A DNA stretch of 64,000 bases, from NCBI RefSeq assembly GCF_000208865.1, contig NC_018398.1:4984710-5048709 (forward strand). Direction: 5' to 3'. Under the pieces are notes generated by a model. That model saw nothing but the letters and a program-made list of their open reading frames with translations, made no database searches and was not told the origin of the DNA. Both the position numbers and the translations under genes were made by a program. The DNA is from Neospora caninum Liverpool. Taxonomy: Eukaryota > Apicomplexa > Conoidasida > Eucoccidiorida > Sarcocystidae. Within the stretch, counting starts at the first letter, position 1; each line of letters begins with the position of its first letter. Below are positions 47,920 through 58,000 of the stretch, one piece after another.

Positions 47920-49940
47920 AGGTGTGAGCTGAAAATGGCAGAGAGGAGGGGGAGGGGCGGCTGGGCGGCTCGACCATGGATTGCCACATGCGTAGATCAT
48001 CTCGAAACGAAAGGTCGGAGCGCGGGAGAAGAAGGAGGACCTCTGCTTTTCGAGACAAGAGGAAATGGAAGAAGGAACTCTGTAAGTGGAGAGAACCGAG
48101 ACGCAGAGATCCTCTCTCTTTTGCGGCTTTCTCGAAGGCGCGCGAATCAGACAGAAGGACAGAGTGAGAAACCAAAGGAGGGAGAAAAGACGAGAAGAAA
48201 GGGAGAAGAGATCGCACCGCTCGATGTAGAAACGTCTGTGTGGAACTGTTTTCTCGCGTCTCTTGAACGAGGCGCGACTTCAGTAGAGATGAAACACTCC
48301 TAGCTTTGTCAGGAAACTCGTGGCAGGCTTTCCGTTTCCTTTTGAAAGGAGAGACGAGGGATCATGTTGCAGCGGAAAGATGTGTCTGGGTTTAGCAGGG
48401 GCGCGAACCGCTGCGAGGGAAAAGCGATACGCACTTGGGATCTGTCTCTTGTCAAGGATCTCTGTGAAACATGTCACCCCACACAAATGCATTTTATGTC
48501 TTCGCCTGGCGCCTCTCGCGCCGCCCTCGGAGACAGCGCAGGTTAACGTGCCACGGAGAAGGCCCCTGCATGCGCGTGTCGGGTCCTTTCGACTTTTTGA
48601 CAAATTCTTGGCTGATCTCAGTGCGCGTTTCCGCGCAGTGGAGTCTGTGCACGCAAAACCTAATCAGTGAGAGGAGCTTCGCCCATCTCGCCCTCGCAGA
48701 CAGAACCGTAGAAAGTAGACACGTGGAAAGGATCTCTTGCAGAAAAGGAGTATCTACAGAGAGGAGGCGCGTCACACAAAAAGGCGGCTGTGTCTCGCAA
48801 GGCAAAGAGCTGGAAGAGGAACGATAGCTAGACACTCGACTGCATGCACGCTCGAACGGGCCTTCCAAGTTTTGCTCCACTCAGCTGTCCGCGTTTCAAA
48901 CGAGGAAGAGAGAAACTCGAGGTTCTGCGCGGAAGTGGCAACGTCCAGGTGTGCGCTGTAGGGACGCGCAGTCTCGTGAGAACTCACAGCCTTCCTCAGA
49001 GACAGGCTGCCCAGGGAAAACGGAAAGAGACACCCTCCGTGCGGCAGGGCGTTGCCTAGCTGTGTGTCGGGTAAAGAACGGTTTCCACAAGTTGAAGCGA
49101 CAAAAGTTTCTCTCCTTATGGGGCGAAAAAGATTCGCTGCTCTTCATTTTCATGCCTGGCGCGCCCCTTTGAGAGGAACTCTCAAACAGCTGAGTAGACA
49201 CCTGAAAAATTCTGGGCACTCTCTTTTCGACGGCTTTTCTTTTGCTCCGTCGCCCTCGTGTTTTCTCGCTTTGCACGTCTCTAGTGAAAAGGAACAAAAC
49301 ACAACTGCTCGGTGTGATCATCGCCGCCCGAAGGCGCTCTTTAAACATGTCTCCTTCTCTGTCGCCCGTGCTGCGTTGCCTCTTCTTCATTCACCTGCAA
49401 AGCGAATCACCGCTTCTTTCTTTTCGATTTTCTAGAGTCCACACATCTGAAAAAACGTCGACGTTGGAGCGAAGTTCTGCTGTCCCCCACGCCCCTCTTT
49501 CTCACTCTCGGGAAGGGGAAGGCGGGGCGAAAGAAGACAGCACAACACCGTCTTATCTTTTTTCTCTCCTCACCACGCATTGGCTTCAGTCTCTGCACTT
49601 CCTCTCCACGAGGCTTCTCGTTCTTGCCTCTCGTGGTCACTATCTGTGTCGATGAGTTTTTCCCTTCGTGTCGACGCCAGCATGTCCAGCTGGCAAAGCG
49701 AAGCAGCGCCGACAAAAACAAATCTTCTGCTCCCCCTCATGTCTCATCCACTCAGCATCCTCTCCCACTGATTCCTCGCCACTCTCCAAGTTCTCGTGTG
49801 TCGCCTCGTCTTCCATCTCCCTTTCCCTTCTGCCGCAGCTCGCCCGCTCCTCACTCTCCTCTTTCCTCACCTTGTTCTGTTCTAACTTCTTCCTCCTGGC
49901 CTTTTGACCCCTCCGCGGCGTCCTCGGGCGAGCACGGGCG
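47920..49940. other. Intergenic region between convergent WD40 and ATG11-like genes
   Basis: Two kilobases between two stop codons facing each other, expected to contain both 3' UTRs. Open frames here are short and overlap on all frames; none has a recognisable motif or good splice context. Confidence 0.55.
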
Positions 49941-52900
49941 TTAGTCCTCTACCTCTGTGTCTGCTTCGGGTCCGTTCCCATGAGGCACTGCTTCTTCCCT
50001 GACGTCGCCGGCGTCTCGTCCTTCACATTCTCCAGCTTCGCCGGCGTCTCGTCCTTCACATTCTCCAGCTTCGCCGGCGTCTCGTCCTTCACATTCTCCA
50101 GCTTCGCCGGCGTCTCGTCCTTCACATTCTCCAGCGTCACCGGTGTCTCGTCCTTCACATTCTCCAGCTTCGTCGGCGTCTCGTCCTTCACATTCTCCAG
50201 CTTCGCCGGCGTCTCGACCTTCACATTCTCCAGCTTCGCCGGCGTCTCGTCCTTCACATTCTCCAGCGTCACCGGTGTCTCGTCCTTCACATTCTCCAGC
50301 TTCGCCGGTGTCTCGTCCTTCACATTCTCCAGCGTCGCCGGCGTCTCGTCCTTCACATTCTCCAGCTTCGCCGGTGTCTCGTCCTTCACATTCTCCAGCG
50401 TCGCCGGCGTCTCGTCCTTCACATTCTCCAGCTTCGCCGGTGTCTCGTCCCTCACATTCTCCAGCTTCGCCGGTGTCTCGTCCTTCACATTCTCCAGCTT
50501 CGCCGGCGTCTCGTCCTTCACATTCTCCAGCGTCGTCTGGTGTGTGTATCTCTCGCGCGTTCTCGGTTTCCCCCTGTTTCGTGTCGCTCTGCTCCGATTC
50601 TTCCGTCTCCTTCGTTTCTTCCCTCGGCGTTTTTTCTCGTTCATCACGTGTGTCTTCGTGCTTCATGGCGTCGGCCTCTCCGTCCGCCGTCTCCTTCCCT
50701 TCTCCTGTTTCCTGGACGCCTCTTTCGTCCTCAGTTCCGCTGGTCGGGTCTTCTCCATCCCTTGCGGGACCAGGCAAAGGCGCGGACTCCCCTGGACAAG
50801 GACATGAGGAAGATGCAGCAGCCGAAGACGGTGGAGAAGACGGAGACAAAAATGAAGAAGACGAAGGAGAAGACGGAGACACAAATGAAGAAGACGAAGG
50901 AGAGGAAGACGAAGAGGAAGCAGAAGACGGCAATGGCGGTGTGCACTCAGAGGTAAAGGGTGAGAGAGGCGCGAATTCGACATGCTCCAAAGACACGCTC
51001 GCCCTCAGTTTTTCTCCAACTTCTCTCAACACAGGGGCAGAAGAAGTCGAGGGATCTCCAGCATTCTCAGCCTCGTCGTTTCCACTGAGAACCGTTGCCA
51101 TCTTGGTCGCCTTTGCAGCGTCACTGACAGTGTGCACCTCAGACTCGCCGCGCGACGAGATGCCGGGATCAACTGGAGCGAGGAAATGGAATTCTTCACA
51201 TTCGGCCTCGGGCCTCCCTCCACCTTCTTTCCCTTCTTCCACGCTTCGTCTTGCTTGCTCTTCGAACCGTTCTCCTCCAGCCTCGTCTCGACTTCTCTGT
51301 TCTTGTTGCTCGCCTTTCCGTCGCGGTTCCTCTACGCTCGATGGAGCAAACCCCAATGCCGAGGAAGAAGACGGAGAGGAACGCGTGAAAGAAGCTGAGG
51401 AAGAAGAGGAAAAAGAGGAAGAAGCCGAAGACGAAACCGAGGACGAGGAGGGAAAGGGAGAAGAGGAAGAGGAAGTCGGGCACGAGGAAGAGGAAGTCGG
51501 GCACGAGAAAGAGGAAGTCGCGCACGAGGAAGAGGAAGTCGGGCACGAGGAAGAGGAAGTCGGGCACGAGGAAGAGGAGGACGACGACGAAATGGAAGAA
51601 GAAGATGATGATGAAGAGGAAGGAAACGGACTCGCTCCATCTCTACATGACACCTCTGTCCTGCCAGTGGAGATCTCGCCGTGTTGTGTGCAGAGAGCAC
51701 TGAAACCGAGAGACTCAGATTCCTCTTTGCTGCTGGCATGGACGCCATTCATGGACCCTCCCCAGGGTGGAGAAGATGACGCAACAGGCGCAGCATCTCT
51801 TAAACCCGGCGAGTGCTGGCTTGCTGCGCGTCCTCGCTCTTCTTCGATTTCACCTCCCTTCTCATTCAGAAGCGACTCGAGACGACGGAGCGCGTGCTGG
51901 CCGTCACCGACCTCGAACTTTCGGAACGCGGGATCTATGTCGAGTCGCTGGACAAACCCCTCAGTTGCGGATGCATTGCGAGAGACGATTTCTGATTCCA
52001 ACACAGACCCGAGTTGGCGTCTCCCTTCTGCGTGGTCAGTCTCGTGCTCGCGGCTGTCGGGAACAGATGTCAGGCGGCCCTTGCTGTGTCCGTCTTCCTC
52101 ATGTACCGCCTCCGCTCTGGAGCCGCTTACGAACGGATGGCCCTCTGTCTGCGGTGTACGGACACCCCGCGAGTCTGACTCCACAAGTTGGTCCTTCTCC
52201 TCTACCACTGGGTGTGCCGCCCACGCTGGCTGGACAGCAGCCGTTTCTTCGTGAAGACGCCTTTTGTCTCCGAGCTCCGTCTCCGCTCCACTCGCAAACG
52301 GGGCGCGCGCTTGCTTCTCGGCTTTGCTCGCCAGCCGGGAGTCGCCCGCGGCCTCCTGCGCGCCTGACCAGCAGCTCGACAGCGAGCCCAATTTTGATGC
52401 TTGCGCGTCTGCAAACTGTCTCTTTGCCTCCTCGCCGCCTCGCCTCATAATTTCCGAGCGAAGCCTCTCAGCCGCCAGAGTCGCGGCTGCAGACGCGTCT
52501 GAGAGCGAGGCTTGGATCAGCTTCTGCTCGAATTCCTGTTCCTGCTTCTCCGCCAGTTCTTCGCGGATACGCCTCGAGGGAGAGAGAGACCGATGCGAGG
52601 GGTTGGTGTCTCTTTCTCCCCACACGGATCGCGGGTCCTTCCCTGGTCGCCGCTCTTGCGGTGCCTCGGAGACCCAGAGAGACTGGACTGCGCAGGCGTC
52701 CGTGGGGCGCGCGCCATCCGGAGCGTCGCCAAAATTTTCTCCTTCCGCTTCCCGCACGCGCGTCGAGATGGCTGCTTCGCCACCTGCAACCTTGTTTCCG
52801 TCTGGGGGAAAAGAAGAGAAGTCGAGATTCAGGAGACTCGCCAGATTCTGGTCAAAGTCCGCCGGGCCCTGTACGTACACCCGCGGGACGTCACACTCCC

Positions 52901-55061
52901 TGAGAGGCTCAAAGAGCGACACGGGAAGTGCGTGGCCACACGTTTCCAAAAAGTGCAAGCGCGCAGCTTCCTCGCCGCTCCGCGCCCGATCCAGCTGCTC
53001 CTGAGCTGCCCTCGCCGCTGCGGTGTACGCACACCTGAACCGCCGCCGACGCTGGCACTCCTGGACCGCCAGGGCACAGGCGCGCGGGACTGCGTACAGA
53101 CGCCCGAGTTGGAGAACGGAAATGGCCACCCGTTGGGAAGCCTCGTTGAGCAGCAACCCGACGTCGCGGTGGTGTTTCACTTCGATTTTCCCTTGGAAGG
53201 AGCGACGCAAAGCCGAGAGGAACTCGTCCCCTCTCCGTGCCCACAGACGCGCCACGCGCTCTTCACTCGCGGCCTGTTCTTCGGCGACTCGGCGCAGCTC
53301 TTGCAAAGCGGCCGACTGCCGTCGCTGGCGCTCGTGGAGCTGATCGGGAGAGTACTGCGAGTACGCAATCGGAGGCGGGGGCAGCGCCTCGAGGACGCGA
53401 TGGAACAGCATTTCTTGTTCTTGTCCGGCTGCTTCGATCCGCCGGCTTTCTTCCTCGATCGCACCGCCACGCTCGGCCACAGTCACCGCCCGACGTCCTG
53501 CGGCGGACGCTGCCTCGCACGCCTCGCTGCATCGCCTCTCCAGCTCTTTCAGCTGTACGTACATCTGCTCCCGCTGGGCCTCGAGGCCGGCCACGTGCCG
53601 TTCGATCGTCGCCAGGTCCAGCGCGTCTCCGAGCGTGGAGGGCGCCGGGGCGAAGGAAGGCGCAGACGCGGAGAAGGCGGGGTTCTGCTGAGAGTCGTCG
53701 CACCCAAGTGCCGAGCAGTCGCCGGCCTGGGCATGCAAACTGCGGGGAAGGATGCATGACGCAAAGAGCGCAAACAGGGACGGGAGGCCGTCGAAGAGCG
53801 GCTGCTGGAGACGGCGGTCCTCTGCGAGGCGCGAGCTCAGAGTCGACAGCCAGCGCGACGCGACGTCCAGGTGTCTCTCCAGATTCCCCTGGACCACGAG
53901 GGCAGACTGTCTCTGCAGCGGAAGACGTCGAAGCAGGGCGGCGGCCGCCTGCGCCCGCGCGCGGCCCGCCGCCAGCAGCTGGGCAGCTGTACGTACACTC
54001 GCGGCGAAGTGCTGCAGCCCGCTGTCGGTGCAGAGCGCAGAGGCCGTTTGGACCGCTCGCTGCTCGGCACTCGACAGCCGTTTCTCGAGGGAAGGCGACG
54101 CATACGGGAGCGGGAAGGGGACGGCCCGGCCGAGCCTCGACCCCCACCCGCGGTGCTCAGACACCGAACCAGGCTCCGTCAACAGGGATTGCGCATGGTA
54201 GGTGTGGAGGTGGGTGGAGGCCGGAGCGAAAGGGGTGGCTGCGTTCGCCCCGTCGAGACCATCTGTCTGTCCCTGTCGCGCCGCCGCAAAAGCAGAAAGT
54301 GCATCAGGCTTCTCGGCACCGGCGCACGTAGTGTCGCCTTCTCGCGGCGCGTCAACAGGCCTGACAAGTGCCGCATCGAGAGGCGAGAAAAGGAGATCTA
54401 GGCGGTAACAGAAAATCGGACCCGGCTCGCCAGGCTGAAGACACGCGCCCGACGGGTGTGGGGAGCTGTCTCGATGTCTGTTCACTTCGAAGGCGAGGGA
54501 CGTCGAGGTCCGTTCTAGGATCAGGACGACGCTTCCTTCTGGAAAAAGAACGTCGGCGCCTGCGTCGGCTGCCGCGCCCTTCCGTGAGCTTGCTCCGCCT
54601 TGACCACCCGAAGCGAACCAAGAGGCGAGACCCGAGGCGGGGGCGTGAGGACTCGGGGGGACGGGGCTGACGGCCCTGCCGCTCTCCCCTTTGTCCGCCG
54701 GCCCGGAATACCAGCGAGGGGATGAGGGAAGAGGCGACAGGCACGCAGTCGACGCAGCGTTTTCCGCAGAAAGTTTGCCGAAAGACCCGCTGCGAGTGGA
54801 GACACCCGGAGAGGGAAGAGCCGGGATGACGTGGCGAGTCAGAAAGTGCTGGAGGGACAGCCACGTAGGACGCGCGCCTGGCGGACTCTCCGGCGCCGAT
54901 GAGGAGCGAGAGTGAGGAGAAGAGAGGAGAGGGTGGCGGAGGTCGATCGTGTAGACCTCGCCAGTGAAGCCGTCAACGAGGGGAAAGGTGTGGGGACAGA
55001 CAGGCGGAGACGCCGCAGCCTGGCAGGCAGAGCTCGGGTACTTCCCTGCGAAGAAATCCAT
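49941..55061 (-). CDS. ATG11/FIP200/ATG17-like autophagy scaffold candidate, single exon, 1,706 aa
   Basis: The start is taken at ATG 55061 (MDFFAGKYPSS). The frame stays open for 97 codons further upstream, but that part is Leu/Pro/Ser-rich and probably UTR. Residues about 25-225 look like the N-terminal ubiquitin-like domain of ATG11/FIP200, with insertions (DGFTGEVYTIDLRHP; LFPEGSVVLIL; GPIFCYRLDLLFSP). Helical and coiled-coil sequence follows to about residue 710. It includes RLYAVPRACALAVQECQRRR and then FLETCGHALPVSLFEPLRE, matching the family pattern of short helices, a basic RRR-F stretch and FLxxxGxxLPxxL. These proteins scaffold the ATG1/ULK1 kinase complex. The C-terminal half is disordered (poly-Ser, poly-Glu/Asp) and ends in sixteen 11-residue repeats; I see no ATG11 C-terminal domain. 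It could instead be an unrelated coiled-coil protein with convergent motifs, but the domain order favours the scaffold reading. Confidence 0.6.
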   Translation of the reverse strand: MDFFAGKYPSSACQAAASPPVCPHTFPLVDGFTGEVYTIDLRHPLLSSPHSRSSSAPESPPGARPTWLSLQHFLTRHVIPALPSPGVSTRSGSFGKLSAENAASTACLSPLPSSPRWYSGPADKGESGRAVSPVPPSPHAPASGLASWFASGGQGGASSRKGAAADAGADVLFPEGSVVLILERTSTSLAFEVNRHRDSSPHPSGACLQPGEPGPIFCYRLDLLFSPLDAALVRPVDAPREGDTTCAGAEKPDALSAFAAARQGQTDGLDGANAATPFAPASTHLHTYHAQSLLTEPGSVSEHRGWGSRLGRAVPFPLPYASPSLEKRLSSAEQRAVQTASALCTDSGLQHFAASVRTAAQLLAAGRARAQAAAALLRRLPLQRQSALVVQGNLERHLDVASRWLSTLSSRLAEDRRLQQPLFDGLPSLFALFASCILPRSLHAQAGDCSALGCDDSQQNPAFSASAPSFAPAPSTLGDALDLATIERHVAGLEAQREQMYVQLKELERRCSEACEAASAAGRRAVTVAERGGAIEEESRRIEAAGQEQEMLFHRVLEALPPPPIAYSQYSPDQLHERQRRQSAALQELRRVAEEQAASEERVARLWARRGDEFLSALRRSFQGKIEVKHHRDVGLLLNEASQRVAISVLQLGRLYAVPRACALAVQECQRRRRFRCAYTAAARAAQEQLDRARSGEEAARLHFLETCGHALPVSLFEPLRECDVPRVYVQGPADFDQNLASLLNLDFSSFPPDGNKVAGGEAAISTRVREAEGENFGDAPDGARPTDACAVQSLWVSEAPQERRPGKDPRSVWGERDTNPSHRSLSPSRRIREELAEKQEQEFEQKLIQASLSDASAAATLAAERLRSEIMRRGGEEAKRQFADAQASKLGSLSSCWSGAQEAAGDSRLASKAEKQARAPFASGAETELGDKRRLHEETAAVQPAWAAHPVVEEKDQLVESDSRGVRTPQTEGHPFVSGSRAEAVHEEDGHSKGRLTSVPDSREHETDHAEGRRQLGSVLESEIVSRNASATEGFVQRLDIDPAFRKFEVGDGQHALRRLESLLNEKGGEIEEERGRAASQHSPGLRDAAPVASSSPPWGGSMNGVHASSKEESESLGFSALCTQHGEISTGRTEVSCRDGASPFPSSSSSSSSSISSSSSSSSCPTSSSSCPTSSSSCATSSFSCPTSSSSCPTSSSSSPFPSSSSVSSSASSSFSSSSSASFTRSSPSSSSALGFAPSSVEEPRRKGEQQEQRSRDEAGGERFEEQARRSVEEGKEGGGRPEAECEEFHFLAPVDPGISSRGESEVHTVSDAAKATKMATVLSGNDEAENAGDPSTSSAPVLREVGEKLRASVSLEHVEFAPLSPFTSECTPPLPSSASSSSSSPSSSSFVSPSSPSSSSFLSPSSPPSSAAASSSCPCPGESAPLPGPARDGEDPTSGTEDERGVQETGEGKETADGEADAMKHEDTRDEREKTPREETKETEESEQSDTKQGETENAREIHTPDDAGECEGRDAGEAGECEGRDTGEAGECEGRDTGEAGECEGRDAGDAGECEGRDTGEAGECEGRDAGDAGECEGRDTGEAGECEGRDTGDAGECEGRDAGEAGECEGRDAGEAGECEGRDADEAGECEGRDTGDAGECEGRDAGEAGECEGRDAGEAGECEGRDAGEAGECEGRDAGDVREEAVPHGNGPEADTEVED
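50003..50535 (-). repeat. 33-bp minisatellite encoding sixteen 11-aa repeats
   Basis: Sixteen in-frame copies of a 33-base unit encode AGECEGRD followed by AGE, TGE, AGD, TGD or ADE. Each unit is acidic and has one Cys. The unit length is a multiple of three and has no stop in several frames on either strand, which creates long spurious open frames on the opposite strand and in a second minus frame. Confidence 0.95.
51467..51571 (-). repeat. 21-bp minisatellite encoding Ser/Cys/Pro/Thr repeats
   Basis: About five copies of a 21-base unit inside the ATG11-like gene encode repeats of SSSSCPT type (variants SCATSSF, SCPTSSS). It sits in a long poly-Ser region of the disordered C-terminal half. 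Confidence 0.85.
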
Positions 55062-58000
55062 TGGAAACGGCGAGGAGGAAGGTCCACGGCGACGAACAGG
55101 ACCGAAGAAGCAGCGGCATGCACAGTAAAAGAAGGGAGAGAGAAGGAAGACGCATAAAAACGAAGACGGAAGGCGGCAGGAAGGTGACACGGGACGAGCG
55201 GCCGTCGACAAGGCAGACAAAAAGGACGAGAGTGGGAGAAGAGGAAGCAGGCGGAAGAGAGGGAGAAAGGGGAGACGGGGGACAAGTGAGGAAACACGAG
55301 GAAGGGGTGAGGGACGACGAAGGGAGACGCAGGGAAGAGTGAGAGAGCGCAAGGAAACGAGTACCGAGAATCGAGGACAGAAAAGCCTGTAAACGCCTGC
55401 CTTCGGAAAGCAATCGTGAAAACGAGGCCAACGAGGAAGACGGAGAAGACGAGTGGAGACGACAGCGAGGAAATGTTTCTCGATTTGAAACGCGCAGTGC
55501 TGCCATCGAGACGGCTCGTGACGGAGAAGAGAAACAGACAGGGAAGGGGAACAGAAGCAGCCAAAAGAAAGGGGCGGGCCTTGGGACAGGAAAACGCTCC
55601 GGCTACGTCGCGCCGCCGGTGTACAGACACCTCCCGGGCTCCCTGCGTTTACGAGCTCATGAGCGCTGCGGCTGGTCCCTTTGCTTGTAACTGAACTGCC
55701 GCTTCCCGAAAAGGCAAAGCCGATGCACCCAGATCGGATAGAGACAGTACGTGCCGAAATGACGAGCGAACCCCCAACCCCTGTGGTGAGAGCCTTCGGG
55801 AAAACCAGAAATGCAGCCCTCAGTGAAGCAGGGGCTGTTCCCGATCAACTGGGACACGGCAGCTCCGCCTTTCGCGCCGGCAAGGCAACTCCAAGAGGGA
55901 AAAGAGGGACACGACAGAAGACACACTTTAAGATATAAGGCCGTTACAGCCTGGAGAAAATGGAGGGAGATAGTCAAGAGGTGGAGTTGAAATCGCATTG
56001 GCAGGAGATTTGTGTTAGCAGACAAAAAGAAAGAAATCCTGGAGAATACAAGGAGAGAGTTCCTAGTGCTTACTTCTACCTCTCCGTATGTGTACACATG
56101 TATACACCAACACACAAAAATCCCAGATGAATCTCGGTTTCAACAGAGCTCTGCGAAGGACAAATGCCATCCGCTCTCCCCTAATTGAGCAGTGGCGGGT
56201 TCTCTCGCATCCGATGGGAAAGGGTTCTACCCCGCGAAGAGAACAGGTCAAAATGCGCTGTTGACGGCTGGCGAGTTTTTGCTGGCAAGACCGCCGTAAC
56301 AGCGCTTGCTCGATGAAGCCCCGCGGGGACGAGCATCTGGAAAAAAAGGCAACTTTCTCCTCATCTGGATAATGCGGACGGAAAAGGAACAATCCAAAAG
56401 AGCGTAGCTCTAACCGTAGCACACGGTTGATAAAGGAACGAAGGTGAGTCGCGGAGGCACCAGCCGCGACTCTCACATGAGACTGGACGGCGTCGGGAAG
56501 AGCGGCAAAGAAGCAGAAAAAAAAGACAAACGGGCGGAACGGCTTTCCGGACCTAACGTTTGTGAAAGGAAAGATCTGTTTCGGTTGTTTCGGTTCTGCG
56601 CCGTGTCACCGTAAACGAGAGCGAGTTCCATGTGACGTTAAAATGAGGACGAACGAATTCGCGGCGATTCGACAAACTGAATGCAGCCAAGAGGTCGGGG
56701 GGAGAGGGCGGCACATGTGCCGGGGAAACCGGAGGTTTGCGCTTGTGGTCCTTCAGCGATTTTTCCTAGTGTGAAAAGACACATCTGAACCGAGAAAAGA
56801 CACAAACAAACACCAAGACGCACGCCACATACTCGGCCACGTGAGTAGAGAGCGCAAGTCTCGCAGAGAGTTTGCGTGGCACGGTGCCCGGATTCGTCCA
56901 GCTCTCTTCTTCGCAAAACGCAAGGACCTCTGTGCGCTTCCACTTGAAACGAAGAGAGTGCTGGGAGACACCCGCTTTACCAAGATTGCCAGCGAAACCC
57001 TCAGATATCCGCAGGCAGAGACTACTGTGGAGCCTCCGGCTAGGGGAGAGTTCCGCGGTTCGCCCCGCTAGTCACTGAGCATCAGGCGAGCACTTGTTTT
57101 GACAAGGGAGGACCTCAGGAACGCGTTTTGAGGGGTGCTGCAGTTCCCTTGTGAATCAAAGCGATGAGGCAGAAAGAGGCTAGCATGTTGCGTGCTGCTG
57201 CCACTGGTGTGTTCGCAAAGGCATCGCAACCTCTGGCAGAGGATGTTGCTAAATCCGTGGTCTCGTGCACTTCCCATGACGGTGTCTTCAATGGTTTTTG
57301 CAGTCTGGAGAAGCAAACACAAGTCTTTTCTGTCTCCATGTATGTGTCAGTAGGCGTTGCTCGAGGGTTTCGTTTGCGGTGCTTTCACGGGTTTCCTCAG
57401 ACACAGATCGATGGATCTGCATCCGGAACATCAAAACTCTCGTTACAACCCGCCCCGGTTTTGCCCATTATTCTTAAGGCCTCATCGACACAGCTCCCAT
57501 TTTCCCGGGCGTTCTCTCTTGCAAGAAGAGGTGAGGCCAGATGGTTCAATGGGGCGCTCACCTGAGAAACAACTGTGAAGCTACAGCAGAGAGGGGAACC
57601 CTGAGAAAGCCCGAAGCAGTATAGCTGCATTTCGGCTGTGTCTCTGGGGAGACAGATCGACGCACTGAGAGTCAGTCGTTCACGTCCACTCGTGATATTT
57701 CCAGGAAAAAGAGAGGCCTAACACAAATTGGATGCGCGACTCCCAAAGGTGGATTCCCTAGGCAGGACAGGCACACAAATTCGCTGATGAGCGAAGACGC
57801 TACTGGCGCTGATCGAGTCCTGCAACACGGTAACCCTCCAGTGGTGGTCCCGTCGACTGAACACGTTGTCACTCAGACCGGACAGAAAACGAGACAGTCT
57901 GGTCTCTCGTTCCCAGCAGGCTGCGCGTATTCTTGTTTCTTGTACCAAGGAATGTGTTGTCCGGATCTGTATATATATGAGCGGGCAAAACGCAGTGATC

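Noticed and set aside
49949..50647. Second minus-strand frame through the 33-bp repeats
   Set aside because: It is the same repeat read in another frame (KLENVKDETPA units) and is not connected to the conserved N-terminal part.
50143..52254. 703-codon plus-strand frame opposite the ATG11-like gene
   Set aside because: It arises from the 33-bp repeat and poly-Ser/Glu tracts, which lack stops in many frames. Composition is monotonous, and the opposite strand has the conserved domains.
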